This document shows positions 6,158 through 15,198 of a stretch of DNA of 20,031 nt, in pieces. The notes under the pieces are model-generated. The model was not told the DNA's origin and made no database searches. It worked only from the letters and a program-made list of their open reading frames with translations. The number at the start of each line of letters is the position of its first letter. Within the stretch, counting starts at the first letter, position 1. Origin of the DNA: a virus. The DNA is taken from positions 1-20,031 of the IMG/VR virus record IMGVR_UViG_3300030116_001845. One strand, given 5' to 3'. Position numbers and translations under genes: made by a program.

Positions 6158-8240
6158 GACGATTGATGAGTTAGTAGTTGAGATACGCGCAGAAACAGCT
6201 GGACTGCGTAAGGGACTAGACTCACTAAACACCAAACTCAACCGCAGTAATACGATTGCAAAAAGATCTATCGTATCGTTTGGTGGCTTAGCCAAAGCAT
6301 TTGCTGCTGTGGGCGCAGTTAGACTTGGTGCTGGTATCGTAAATACAGCCAGGTCGTTTGAAGATTTAGGCGCTACGATGAGGGCTGTAACAGGCTCTAC
6401 TCAGAATGCCAACAAAGCTATGTCTGTGATTACAGACTTCACAGCAGGCACACCTTTCCAGTTGCAAGAAGTGACTGGCGCATTCATAAAATTCTATCAA
6501 GCTGGTATCACACCATCAGCAGAAAATCTGACTGCCTTTGGTAATCTTGCTGCAGGTATGGGTAAAGACATTGAGACTTTAGCCCAAGCAGTGTTCAACG
6601 CCACTACTGGCGAGATGGAAATGCTCAAGCAGTTTGGTATCAAAGCCAAACAGATGGGCGATGAAGTTGAGCTGACGTTTGAAGGTCAAACGGTCACAGT
6701 AGACAAAACTCGTGAAGCCATAGCGGAATATGTCAGAAGCATCGGAGCGGAGCGATTCCCTACAGCGCTAGCGGAGCGGTTAGCTACACTCTCAGGATCG
6801 TTTTCTAACTTGCAAGATACTGCTGCTATATTTGCTAATCAGATAGGTGAAGCGGGACTGACAGGAGCGCTGACAAGGCTTGCAGGGACTTTACAAGGAA
6901 CAATCAACGCTGCAGGTGATGAAGGATTGGCGACAACCCTGGGGTCAAGCCTAGGCACTGCGGTAGATAAAATCAGCGGTGCAATAGAATATTTGAACAC
7001 AAACTTTGAGGACGTGATGGCCACACTCAAAGCTCTTGGTGTTGTTATCGTCACTGTCGCTACAGTAAACATACTGGCCACCTTTGTCGGCTCACTAACC
7101 GTATTGGCTACAACGATCACGGCAACGGTCATACCAGCTATCGTTAGTGCAACTACGGCGATGTATGCCTTTGCAGCAGCGATGGCAGTAAATCCAATTA
7201 CTTACATCGTCTTAGCGTTAGCAGGTCTCGTGGCGATAGGCGTGGCTATCTATAACAATTTTGACGAGCTACGAGTGTTCTTCAAAAATCTGTTTACAGT
7301 GCATATTCCGAATTTTATTGATAAAGGTTTGATTGCCTTCAATGAGTTCAAAATAGATCTTATAGTGGTTTTGAATGACCTACTCGCCAAAGCACAAATA
7401 AAAATCAATGAGCTGATACGTCTATATAACGAGATTCCTTTTTTAGATGACGCAGAACCCGTAAGGCTAGAGCTTGATACTGGCCCTGCGACAGACAAAA
7501 TAAACGAGCTAAACGCAGCCATAGATGCACGTATCCTGCAATTAGAAACTTATACTAAGAAGTCAGCAGAAGCCGTAGAAGCTGTAGTTGTTAACGCTCC
7601 GGTAGCGCCTACGACTGGCAATGCAGGAACACCAGAAAGCGGTGGTTCAATTGTCCCACCAGCTCCAGAGGTAAACGAAACCACTGATGCTGTGATGACG
7701 CTAGAAGAAGCGATGCAAGACATGAGATCCACTCTTATAGAGAGTACACATGCCTTCTCTCAAGATTTCGTCAAGGGATTGTTAGATGGTCAAGATGCCT
7801 TAGCTAGTTTCAAAGACTTTGCCAAGAACATGGTATCTCAAATCATTGCAACGTTTTTGCAGTTAGCAGTCGTTAATCAAATTCTAAATTCTATATTTGG
7901 TCTCTCCGGGACATCGGCCTTACCAACAATCGGCAGCTTAGGCGGTAAAGCAGGCGGTGGCAAATTGCAAAAAGGTAGAGCCATGCTAGTCGGCGAGAGA
8001 GGCCCAGAAATTTTTGTACCAGATACATCAGGCACTTTGCGAAACAACATGGACTCTATGAACATGGGCGGTAGTCCAGTCGTTATCAATCAGAGCCTGA
8101 ACTTTTCAACAGGTGTTGTACCTACGGTAAGGGCAGAGATCACTAAGATGCTGCCACAAATTAACGACATGACTAAAGCTGCGGTGCTAGAGGCATCCGC
8201 TAGAGGAGGTTCATACAGGAAAGGGTTACTAGGATCATGA
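6150..8240 (+). CDS. Tape measure protein
   Basis: A 696-residue tail length determinant. Residues 1-70 contain a coiled-coil start and a Gly/Ala-rich hydrophobic stretch. Around residues 92-185 is the tape measure N-terminal family signature: FTAGTPFQLQEV, IKFYQAGI, NLAAGMGKDIETLAQAVFNA and GEMEMLKQFGIKAK. Residues about 287-372 are strongly hydrophobic, as is usual for proteins that are ejected and may line the DNA path through the inner membrane. The C-terminal GRAMLVGERGPEIFVP (about residues 609-624) is a typical tape measure ending motif. At the usual 1.5 angstrom per residue the tail would be roughly 100 nm long; this is an estimate from family behaviour. ATG 6150 overlaps the chaperone extension, and the stop overlaps the next start (ATGA, 8237-8240). 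Confidence 0.9.
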   Translation: MAKTIDELVVEIRAETAGLRKGLDSLNTKLNRSNTIAKRSIVSFGGLAKAFAAVGAVRLGAGIVNTARSFEDLGATMRAVTGSTQNANKAMSVITDFTAGTPFQLQEVTGAFIKFYQAGITPSAENLTAFGNLAAGMGKDIETLAQAVFNATTGEMEMLKQFGIKAKQMGDEVELTFEGQTVTVDKTREAIAEYVRSIGAERFPTALAERLATLSGSFSNLQDTAAIFANQIGEAGLTGALTRLAGTLQGTINAAGDEGLATTLGSSLGTAVDKISGAIEYLNTNFEDVMATLKALGVVIVTVATVNILATFVGSLTVLATTITATVIPAIVSATTAMYAFAAAMAVNPITYIVLALAGLVAIGVAIYNNFDELRVFFKNLFTVHIPNFIDKGLIAFNEFKIDLIVVLNDLLAKAQIKINELIRLYNEIPFLDDAEPVRLELDTGPATDKINELNAAIDARILQLETYTKKSAEAVEAVVVNAPVAPTTGNAGTPESGGSIVPPAPEVNETTDAVMTLEEAMQDMRSTLIESTHAFSQDFVKGLLDGQDALASFKDFAKNMVSQIIATFLQLAVVNQILNSIFGLSGTSALPTIGSLGGKAGGGKLQKGRAMLVGERGPEIFVPDTSGTLRNNMDSMNMGGSPVVINQSLNFSTGVVPTVRAEITKMLPQINDMTKAAVLEASARGGSYRKGLLGS

Positions 8241-9100
8241 GTAGAATTATTACGATGCCATCAGCTCCAAACTTCAACAGGAGCGAATTTGAATTGTTTA
8301 GAGCAATAGGCCAAACAGTTTCGCCGTTCACAGGTAAGCAGCGCACTCAAGAGTTTGACGCAGTTTACTGGATGGGGACGATGACGTTGCCGCCAATGAA
8401 ACGAGAACAGGCAAGAAACTGGCAGAGCTTTTTGATGCAGCTAAAAGGCACCACAAATACTTTTGCGATGGGTGATCCTGATGCCCTATCACCACAAGGA
8501 ACCTACAACGGCAACAATTTCACTGGATCAGCGCAAGTCAATACAGGCTCCTCTGCGGTTTCTATTGCTATCAGCGGCGCAAATGTAACGAGATCAGGTG
8601 CTTTTGCTAACGCTTTTGCAGGCAGCTTCATACATATAACGGGTGCTGCTAATGACGGAAACAACGGGACACACAAGGTAGCGTCTAAGACAAATAACAA
8701 TACTGTGGTGTTAGATACAACGTTTTCTCCTGACCTTACAAACGAAACATTCAACGGCAAGATTAAGCAAAATGTTAAAGGTGCAGAAGCCCTTAACCTA
8801 GTGAGGACGGGCAGCGGCAGCGGGACTGTAAAGAAAGGGGATTATTTAGGTGTACTATCAGCAAACTCTGCAACAGCAGCTCCGAAACAGTTGGTATTGG
8901 CGGTGGAAGATGCTGTAGTCAGTGGCACTCAATACTCCATACAAACAGAGCCGAAGCTACGCAACGATCTAACAGATGGCTTTTTTGTAACCTATAGCGC
9001 ACCGAGGGGATTGTTCCGATTACAAGATAACACAGTTACGTGGTCTGCGAATCAAGTCTCTACCTACGGTATTTCATTTGCGGTGCAGGAGGTTGTATAG
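8237..9100 (+). CDS. Distal-tail/minor tail protein
   Basis: A 287-residue protein directly after the tape measure, where siphophages encode the distal tail ring protein. The N-terminal part contains SPFTGKQRTQEFDAVYWMGTMTLPPMKREQARNW (given here only as the shape of residues about 30-63: beta strand, then the LPPM turn and a helix), followed by FAMGDPDA. This LPPM...A..W..FL..L.G....F..GDPD pattern recurs in minor tail proteins of marine and Pseudomonas siphophages. An insertion from about residues 90-175 is Gly/Asn/Thr-rich and looks like an added beta domain, possibly carbohydrate-binding. The C-terminal strands (YGISFAVQEVV) are typical of tail ring proteins. Role inferred mainly from position and the conserved N-terminal half. 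Confidence 0.65.
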   Translation: MSRIITMPSAPNFNRSEFELFRAIGQTVSPFTGKQRTQEFDAVYWMGTMTLPPMKREQARNWQSFLMQLKGTTNTFAMGDPDALSPQGTYNGNNFTGSAQVNTGSSAVSIAISGANVTRSGAFANAFAGSFIHITGAANDGNNGTHKVASKTNNNTVVLDTTFSPDLTNETFNGKIKQNVKGAEALNLVRTGSGSGTVKKGDYLGVLSANSATAAPKQLVLAVEDAVVSGTQYSIQTEPKLRNDLTDGFFVTYSAPRGLFRLQDNTVTWSANQVSTYGISFAVQEVV

Positions 9101-9745
9101 ATGGCAACCCGTCCTGGAATAGATACTGCTATAGCAAATAGGCTAGCAGCAGACCACCAGAATACCTTTTTCGCTATCAAAGCAGAATTTGATACATCAG
9201 ATATATTGCTGTGGACTGGCACAGATGACCTTGTTATCAACTCAGAAACGTATACCGGGGCTGGCAGTCTTATAAATATAAGCAACGTTGAGGACTCTAT
9301 AGAGTTAAAAAGTAGCGGCCTCATGGTTACGATCTCTGGCATGGATGCAACAGTGCTTGATTATGCGCTCACAGAAAATTATCAAAATCGGTTCATAAGT
9401 CTTTTCATGGGATTCCTAATGGGCGGTTCTAACGAGGTAGCGGGAATACTCACATTATTCAAGGGACGTATGACTAACCTTACGATCAACGACACCGCAG
9501 ATGGTGCAACTATTTCTGTAAATGCAGAAAACAGGCTTGTTGATCTAAAGCGCCCTTGCAACTTGCGGTATACCAAGAACAGTCAGAAGTTCGTAGATAG
9601 TAACGATACTGGCTTTAATCGTGTCAACTCAATACAAGACATGGAGATCATCTGGGGCAGAGAAGGTAACACAGGAAGTGCAGCTAGAGTCACAGGCGGT
9701 GGTACCGATGGATTCAACCACAATATAAGGTTTGACCGCAGATAA
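9101..9745 (+). CDS. Tail hub protein, DUF2163 / phiJL001 gp84-like
   Basis: A 214-residue protein with the layout of DUF2163 proteins, which form part of the baseplate hub in gene-transfer-agent-like tails. Visible markers are the opening (FFAIKAEFDTSDILLWTG, about residues 23-40), the strand pattern with YTGAGSLINISNVEDSIELKSSG, the segment GILTLFKGRMTNLTI, and a Cys followed by LRYTKNSQKF near residue 153. The family usually has several Cys in the C-terminal half; only C153 stands out here, so metal binding is doubtful. It abuts the previous gene (TAG then ATG) and overlaps the next by 1 nt. Its place between the distal tail gene and the NlpC-like gene is exactly that of the transfer-agent cluster. 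Confidence 0.75.
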   Translation: MATRPGIDTAIANRLAADHQNTFFAIKAEFDTSDILLWTGTDDLVINSETYTGAGSLINISNVEDSIELKSSGLMVTISGMDATVLDYALTENYQNRFISLFMGFLMGGSNEVAGILTLFKGRMTNLTINDTADGATISVNAENRLVDLKRPCNLRYTKNSQKFVDSNDTGFNRVNSIQDMEIIWGREGNTGSAARVTGGGTDGFNHNIRFDRR

Positions 9746-10164
9746 TGAAGAAAAAGAGCGATTGGCAAGTTCTACTGATTGAGTTCATAGAAGAACATAA
9801 AGACACACCCTTTGAATGGGGTAAGTGGGATTGTTGTATTTTTGCTAATGCGGCTCTTAAAGCTATATCGGGTAAGAACGTCATACCAAAAGACCTCAAA
9901 TGGAAAGACGAAAAAACCGCTATGAAAGCCATAAAAGACTATGGCAAAACCCTCAACGGCGCACTGACCAAAGCATGTAAAGGTGCAGGGATGGAAACTA
10001 TACAACCTGCTTTTGCCACAGCAGGCGATCTTATTTTATTCAAAGAAGAAAGCGAGCTGGCTGGTATTCATGATGGATTTAATATATTAGCTCCAACAGA
10101 TGATGGCATAACTACTAAAGATCCATCTCTAACCATCAAGGCATGGAGGGTGCCTCGTGGCTAA
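9745..10164 (+). CDS. NlpC/P60-like tail-tip protein (DUF6950-type)
   Basis: A 139-residue protein with the short papain-like layout of tail-associated cell-wall peptidases. It has an N-terminal helix, then FEWGKWDCCIFA (residues 23-34) with candidate nucleophile C30, followed by GDLILFKEE (residues 94-102) and a candidate histidine H109 in GIHDG. The WG..DC..FA start is the hallmark of the DUF6950/NlpC-like tail proteins, which sit between the hub and tip genes and are thought to open peptidoglycan during DNA entry. No third catalytic residue is obvious and C31 makes the choice of nucleophile uncertain, so activity is inferred. The gene overlaps its neighbours by 1 nt and 8 nt. Confidence 0.7.
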   Translation: MKKKSDWQVLLIEFIEEHKDTPFEWGKWDCCIFANAALKAISGKNVIPKDLKWKDEKTAMKAIKDYGKTLNGALTKACKGAGMETIQPAFATAGDLILFKEESELAGIHDGFNILAPTDDGITTKDPSLTIKAWRVPRG

Positions 10165-13100
10165 GGCCATTAAAGCAGCGGTGGTCGCTGCACTTGTAGT
10201 TTTTGTAGTTGCAACTACGGGCGGTGTAGGGGCTGCTGCGTTTAGTGCATTTGGTTTGACAGGTGCTGCTGCGATGGCAGCGGTCACGTTTGCTACTACG
10301 TTGATTTCGTCTGGCCTTTCTATGCTGACTTCAAAAGGTATAGAGGCAAACAATAAAAACTTTGGTACAAAAGTCACCTCCAGAAATGCTACAGCGCCAA
10401 GGCAGATTGTATATGGCGAGACCATTGTTGGTGGCACGATTGTACACATGCAAACGTCAGGCACTGACAATCACCTATTACACATGGTCGCCATTGTCGC
10501 TGGTCATGAAATACAGAGCTTAGAAGCACTCAGAATAAACGGTAAAAATGTAGTCATTGGTAGCAACACAACCACATCAACTATTGGTGGCAAGCAAGTA
10601 TTTAATGTCAATCTGGCATCGTTTAAGAATTCAGATAATGATAATAAGTTAGATAGTGGCGGTACGTTAATTAGGTTTTCATTCAACAACGGATCACAGA
10701 CCACAGCAGATGGTTTTCTGCGTAATCAGCTAAGTGGTTCTATACCGTCTACCCATGTCTACAAAGACTGTGCCTACGTGTATGTGCAGATGGTATACGA
10801 CACAGAAAAGCTGCCACAGCCACCTACAATTACTTTTAAGGTCAAAGGCAAAAAGTGCTTTGATCCTAGGACAAACGCCACAGCATTTACCTCTAACCCT
10901 GCACTATGTATACGCGATTATCTCAGTAACACCACATACGGACTCAAAGCCGAATCTGCAGAATTGAATGACAGTACCTCAGCAGGCGGTTTTGCCTCAG
11001 CAGCTAACACATGCGATCAAGACGTCACCCTAGCTGACAACTCAAGCACCGAGGACAGGTATACCGCAAACGGATTCACAGACATGTCTGCCTCTCCCGA
11101 TGGTGTGTTAGAGGGCTTATTGTCCTCATGTGCCGGTAAACTTACATACGTCAATGGCAAATTCAGTCTGTTCGTAGGAGCTGCACAAACACCTTCTCTG
11201 ACGATCACTGATGATAAGTTGCTTGCACCCGCACAGGTGAGTACTCGGCCTAACAATGGCGAGCTGTACAACACAGTCAAACCTATATATGTAGACGCAT
11301 CTCAGAACTACACAGGGACTGACGGGGCTGTAATACAGGACGCAACATTTTTATCCGCAGACACGCCTAGTGGCGAAAGCTCTGCAAACTATGTCAAGCA
11401 ACAAGAAATACAGCTGCCGTATACTACGACAGCAACGATGGCAGATAGGCTAGCTAAGATAGCTCTGCGACACGGTAGACAGAGTGTAGCGTTGTCATTA
11501 GTTACAACAATAGAGTTTTTGAAGCTACAGCCTGGAGATTGGGTCTATGTCACTAACGAGAGACTAGGGTATACCAACAAAGTCTTTGAGGTCATCTCTA
11601 CAAATATGGAGATGGTTGGTGATGAAACACCAGCTGCAGCAACAAAATTAGAGTTGAAAGAAAACAATAGCTCTGTATTCAACCACGTTTTTAACGAATA
11701 CAGCACTATCCCAGATGAAGGGTCAGACGTTTCCGATGACTCCAGAACGCCAGCAGCTCCCACTAATCTGAGTGCAACCACGATTAGTTTTAATGTCTAC
11801 GTAGTCAACCAAAAAATCATACGAGCTAATTGGACTAACTCAACGTCAGAGCTGGTGACAGGCACAGAGCTTTCCTACAAGCTCACGTCAGATAGCGATT
11901 ACACATTACAGCCAATGATACCTAAGGGCGTGGCTGTAGGCTTCATACCCAATGTGCAGACAGGTCAGCAATATGATGTGCGTGTGAGGCACCTCAACAT
12001 ACATGGCATCTATAGCTCTTATGCCACTGTACAGCACACAGTATCGGGGTCAGCACAATCTAACACAGACTTACAAAACGATGCCATTAGCATTGACAGC
12101 TCTAGCGGGGAGATCAGTGGCATTGGTACAGGCAACAATTCCAGAATTTTTAATGACATCATAGACATAGATCTTGCTACTAGTGGGTCAAATATAGGCA
12201 GAGTGACCATCGGTGGTATCGGTGGCAGTAACAACTTCATAGACGTCACTAAGTCTAATCTAGCTCTGGACTACTTTGATGGCGCAAACAAAACGGAGTT
12301 TGATAGCCTAACAACACAAGATGGCAAGATAGGCATTAAGAACAACAATGCCTCTAGCTTCACCTTGCTAGAGCCGTTCACATCAGCAGAGCTAACTAAG
12401 CTGGTAAACCTACGAGCAGGCACAGCGCCTGATGATGCAAACGTTAGCATAAAGAATGATGGCATCACTATCAACTCAAGTACTGGGGTTATAGGTGGCA
12501 TTGGTACGGGTTCAGGTTCCCGTGTATTCAACGATGTCATTGGTATAGCACTTGATACAACCACTAACGTAGGTCGTGTGTCCATATCTGGTATTGGTTC
12601 GTCAAACACGTTTGTAGATGTGACAAAAGGCAACCTAGGTTTGCTATACGATGATGGAGCGACTGTCGGCGCTAGATTAGGCGTTAATCTGAGTGACAGC
12701 GGAGGCACTGCTCTTAGTGATGAAGACGTAAGAAACAGCGATCTCTCTTTAGCGTATAGCGGCACTAGCCTGCAAATAAAAAAAGGCAGCACCCAAATCG
12801 GGTCAAACCTACCCGCTGCAAATGGACTGGTGAACAGTCGTATTCAGATGAATACAAACGGCAGCTTGAACTACAACAACAATGGTTCGGGCAACCCTAC
12901 CATGAACACGTTAACGGATGGTGGCAACATACGATCTAGGCTGACAGCAGGTCTAAATTCCTCTGGTGATGTCATTAGGACTGTAAGCAAAAGTGTTGGT
13001 GGATTCGGTCAAGACGTATCTGCTGCTACAGGTATACCAGATTTCACAAGTGGGACACTTAATATTAGAACCACTGTGCCACCCGCAAGAGGTGGTTTTG

Positions 13101-13936
13101 GTATAGATGTAGCAAGCACATTTGGAACCAGTGCAGGTATTTTGCCTAGATGGAATGGCTCATCATTTGAAAATCTAGCCGAGGGCGGTCTTCTTAATAG
13201 CGGTATTACTATCAACAACGATGGTGAAATATCAGGTATCGGTACAGGCTCTGGAACCTTTGTAGATAACAGCCTTACTGGGAACAGTCGCACCCTTACA
13301 ATTAACTCAAGTTCTGCAGCGTATAACTCAGCCAGAGGGCTACCAAATGGATCAGACACTACTGGTAAAAGCTATCTGATAGGTACCACGGGACTGCCTA
13401 CCTATGGAAGCGCAACTTATGATTCGGGTCACAAAGTTGCGCCCTCAGCCTTCTTCATTGAGTCGGTGCAATCGGGTGGATACAACAAGATTACACTCAA
13501 GAATTTCCAATTTGGTGTGACTGGTAATGTCACATTTACATCCTCTGGTAAGGGCAGCACAGGCGGCAACCTGTTGATCTATGTGTCTGCAGGTATTAGT
13601 AGTAGCTCATCCTCATACAACCAAGTCACAAACGGCGACATAGGCGAGGTCTTAGCCCTCAGTCAATTCAGCACAGCAACTACATTTACCGGGGGGTTCA
13701 GTGTCCTAGTCAACGAGCTAGAAATTAATGTGCCGCAAGCGTCTCAAACTGTAACAGGTACGCTGTGGCTATGGTGTGAGCTATTTGTGTCAAGCGTTAC
13801 GGCAGTATCTAGCACACCAAAAATACAGCTTGTGGATAGGACAGATTCGCAAATAATACTGGGTAGAACAACCGGGGGCGCACAGACAGGCAACTATAGT
13901 CACTCTACCAGTACTCATAGTATTGCGAGGAGTTAA
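10157..13936 (+). CDS. Tail tip / host specificity protein (lambda J / GTA gp15-like)
   Basis: A 1259-residue protein, the largest in the window, that would form the central tip and contact the host. It starts at GTG 10157, 6 nt after GGAGGG (10145-10150), overlapping the previous stop. Residues 4-60 are a hydrophobic Ala/Val-rich helix pair, common at the N-terminus of J-like proteins. Residues about 78-125 carry the family signature RQIVYGETIVGGTIV followed by LHMVAIVAGHEI and LRINGK. The middle (about 220-510) has the hub-type beta structure, and about residues 535-635 resemble a fibronectin-like segment (AAPTNLSATTI, then QYDVRVRHLN). The C-terminal half is Gly/Ser/Asn-rich with three related repeats (separate entry) and ends in beta-rich sequence, likely the receptor-facing region. 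Confidence 0.85.
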   Translation: MAKAIKAAVVAALVVFVVATTGGVGAAAFSAFGLTGAAAMAAVTFATTLISSGLSMLTSKGIEANNKNFGTKVTSRNATAPRQIVYGETIVGGTIVHMQTSGTDNHLLHMVAIVAGHEIQSLEALRINGKNVVIGSNTTTSTIGGKQVFNVNLASFKNSDNDNKLDSGGTLIRFSFNNGSQTTADGFLRNQLSGSIPSTHVYKDCAYVYVQMVYDTEKLPQPPTITFKVKGKKCFDPRTNATAFTSNPALCIRDYLSNTTYGLKAESAELNDSTSAGGFASAANTCDQDVTLADNSSTEDRYTANGFTDMSASPDGVLEGLLSSCAGKLTYVNGKFSLFVGAAQTPSLTITDDKLLAPAQVSTRPNNGELYNTVKPIYVDASQNYTGTDGAVIQDATFLSADTPSGESSANYVKQQEIQLPYTTTATMADRLAKIALRHGRQSVALSLVTTIEFLKLQPGDWVYVTNERLGYTNKVFEVISTNMEMVGDETPAAATKLELKENNSSVFNHVFNEYSTIPDEGSDVSDDSRTPAAPTNLSATTISFNVYVVNQKIIRANWTNSTSELVTGTELSYKLTSDSDYTLQPMIPKGVAVGFIPNVQTGQQYDVRVRHLNIHGIYSSYATVQHTVSGSAQSNTDLQNDAISIDSSSGEISGIGTGNNSRIFNDIIDIDLATSGSNIGRVTIGGIGGSNNFIDVTKSNLALDYFDGANKTEFDSLTTQDGKIGIKNNNASSFTLLEPFTSAELTKLVNLRAGTAPDDANVSIKNDGITINSSTGVIGGIGTGSGSRVFNDVIGIALDTTTNVGRVSISGIGSSNTFVDVTKGNLGLLYDDGATVGARLGVNLSDSGGTALSDEDVRNSDLSLAYSGTSLQIKKGSTQIGSNLPAANGLVNSRIQMNTNGSLNYNNNGSGNPTMNTLTDGGNIRSRLTAGLNSSGDVIRTVSKSVGGFGQDVSAATGIPDFTSGTLNIRTTVPPARGGFGIDVASTFGTSAGILPRWNGSSFENLAEGGLLNSGITINNDGEISGIGTGSGTFVDNSLTGNSRTLTINSSSAAYNSARGLPNGSDTTGKSYLIGTTGLPTYGSATYDSGHKVAPSAFFIESVQSGGYNKITLKNFQFGVTGNVTFTSSGKGSTGGNLLIYVSAGISSSSSSYNQVTNGDIGEVLALSQFSTATTFTGGFSVLVNELEINVPQASQTVTGTLWLWCELFVSSVTAVSSTPKIQLVDRTDSQIILGRTTGGAQTGNYSHSTSTHSIARS
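12077..13272 (+). repeat. Three diverged internal repeats in the tail tip gene
   Basis: Repeat 1 (about 12077-12268) and repeat 2 (about 12454-12648) share the protein pattern I-x-I-[DN]-S-S-[ST]-G-x-I-x-G-I-G-T-G, then R-[IV]-F-N-D-[IV]-I and G-R-V-[ST]-I-x-G-I-G, ending F-[IV]-D-V-T-K. Repeat 3 (about 13184-13272) keeps only the first part (ITINNDGEISGIGTGSG). They look like fibre modules embedded in the C-terminal half of the tip protein. Confidence 0.7.
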
Positions 13937-13938
13937 TT

Positions 13939-14169
13939 ATGCCCATGAATCCTGAAGACATTAAAAACAAAGGCTGGTTAGTCAAGCGATTGGCTGCCTA
14001 TGAAACAATGTCCGAGGGTGAGTTTAGAGACATGACTATCGGGCTGCTCAACGTCCTCGTGTCAGAATTACTAGAAAATGCTACAATAGAACCGAGCAAG
14101 TTCCGCAGAGAGGATCTTGAAAGACTGGCGATGATACTGAGTATCAAGACCGATAACCCAAAAGACTAG
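13939..14169 (+). CDS. Small helical hypothetical protein
   Basis: A 76-residue protein starting at ATG 13939 behind GAGGAGT (13927-13933). It is almost entirely helical and amphipathic (WLVKRLAAYETMSEGEF, IGLLNVLVSELLEN) with no membrane segment, signal or known motif. It lies between the tail tip gene and a tiny basic gene, the region where accessory tail-tip or late genes are usually found. Function not recognised. Confidence 0.6.
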   Translation: MPMNPEDIKNKGWLVKRLAAYETMSEGEFRDMTIGLLNVLVSELLENATIEPSKFRREDLERLAMILSIKTDNPKD

Positions 14170-14174
14170 GAGGA
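14168..14174 (+). promoter_or_regulatory. Ribosome binding site for the 40-residue basic protein
   Basis: AGGAGGA at 14168-14174 lies 4 nt before ATG 14179 and overlaps the stop codon of the upstream gene. It is the main evidence that the very short downstream frame is a real gene. Confidence 0.75.
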
Positions 14175-14178
14175 AGAT

Positions 14179-14301
14179 ATGCCATACGGAGCGCACCAAG
14201 GCGGCAAAAAGCCTGAAAAAGGAATGCAGAAAAAGCCTGGAAAGAAGCTGGCTGGAACTGCATACGGCAAACCAGAGAAGCCAATGAAACCTAGAAAATG
14301 A
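14179..14301 (+). CDS. Tiny lysine/proline/glycine-rich basic protein (40 residues)
   Basis: ATG 14179 to TGA 14301 encodes 40 residues, of which 11 are Lys and 1 is Arg, with Pro, Gly and Tyr making up much of the rest (MPYGAHQGGKKPEKG, ending KPMKPRK). It has a strong ribosome site, and its stop overlaps the next start (ATGA at 14298-14301), both signs of a translated gene. It must be disordered in isolation and, given its charge, may bind nucleic acid or membrane phospholipid. No family is recognised. Confidence 0.65.
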   Translation: MPYGAHQGGKKPEKGMQKKPGKKLAGTAYGKPEKPMKPRK

Positions 14302-14849
14302 GCGATAAGCTCTTACGAGTACATGGCACTACCACTAACTTAACCTTTGGTCAGTTGCATGAGAGCCAATTTCCTGTTGTTGCTAAGGCAATGGGCAGAT
14401 CTTTGGCGCAATTTCATGGCCTTGTAAAAGCAAATGGGTGGCGTGTACATGCTGCAATAAGGACAACGGACAACAAACTTGTCTGTGTTTTTGTAGTAGC
14501 ACTGCCTGAATTAAGAGGCAAGGAAGGTGATGCCTGGGAGCTGACCGATACACAAAACAACAATCTAAGATCTAACCTATCCGAGTTCACTGTAGAATTT
14601 GTTTGGACACCAGAGGATGAGCGCAACAAGGGATATTTCAAAGAGTTTTCTATCGGCGTAAACGAAAATTTATTTACCACAACGCCATTACAAAAAATCA
14701 CAGCAGTCAAGATTGACAAGGACGCAGCAGGATACGACTACGTTAAGAAGCGTACATCCACTGCGAATCACACAGAATTAGGCACAGACGAATACGGGTT
14801 TGAGCTTAGTGAGCTGACTAAGGAGCAATGGACAACAGATAATACTTGA
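14298..14849 (+). CDS. Hypothetical protein after the tail tip genes
   Basis: A 183-residue soluble protein starting in the ATGA overlap with the tiny basic gene. It has mixed alpha/beta character: an N-terminal helix with FPVVAKAMGRSLAQF, then strands WRVHAAIRTTDNKLVCVFVVALPE (roughly residues 48-71), a central FTVEFVWTPEDERN and a polar C-terminal tail. No signal peptide, membrane segment or catalytic motif is evident, and I do not recognise a family. It is coupled to its neighbours and probably belongs to the late operon. Confidence 0.6.
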   Translation: MSDKLLRVHGTTTNLTFGQLHESQFPVVAKAMGRSLAQFHGLVKANGWRVHAAIRTTDNKLVCVFVVALPELRGKEGDAWELTDTQNNNLRSNLSEFTVEFVWTPEDERNKGYFKEFSIGVNENLFTTTPLQKITAVKIDKDAAGYDYVKKRTSTANHTELGTDEYGFELSELTKEQWTTDNT

Positions 14850-14850
14850 G

Positions 14851-15198
14851 ATGGATTTTATAGCGTTAATTACTGAGGTAGGATTCCCTATCGCCGCAGC
14901 CGTTGGGCTAGGTATGTTTGTGTGGAAACTTATCAACAGAATCATTGATGGTATGGAATCTAAGATTGATGTCTTAGACGAAAAAGTTGCAGCTCAAGTC
15001 GCTGAGATGGAGAAGCGATTAGACACAAAACTTGACGCACAGATGGGAATTTTAGTCTCTCTAATAGACAGAGTAAGATCTGTTGACAATGAGATAATTA
15101 GACAAGATACCATGATTAAGACTATACTAGGGGTTCCCCATTTGATGCAGTCAGACAGACTGGCTAAAGCAGACAGGGACGATCAGAGAAAAGACTAA
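14851..15198 (+). CDS. Membrane-anchored coiled-coil protein, candidate holin
   Basis: A 115-residue protein with one N-terminal membrane segment (about residues 4-28: IALITEVGFPIAAAVGLGMFVW) followed by a long charged helix with heptad spacing (residues 33-85: ESKIDVLDEKVAAQVAEMEKR). A short membrane anchor with a cytoplasmic coiled coil recalls BhlA/UviB-type holin-like proteins. The position after the tail genes is where lysis genes often lie. No endolysin is visible nearby, so lysis is an inference. It starts 1 nt after the previous stop, and its TAA overlaps the ATG of the csgF-like gene, so it is translationally linked to the curli-type cluster. A role in that cluster cannot be excluded. 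Confidence 0.55.
   Translation: MDFIALITEVGFPIAAAVGLGMFVWKLINRIIDGMESKIDVLDEKVAAQVAEMEKRLDTKLDAQMGILVSLIDRVRSVDNEIIRQDTMIKTILGVPHLMQSDRLAKADRDDQRKD

Noticed and set aside
12271-12792. A 173-codon open frame on the minus strand
   Set aside because: It lies wholly inside the tail tip gene opposite Ser/Gly/Asn-rich repeats, has a low-complexity Leu/Pro/Ser composition and no ribosome site or family motif.
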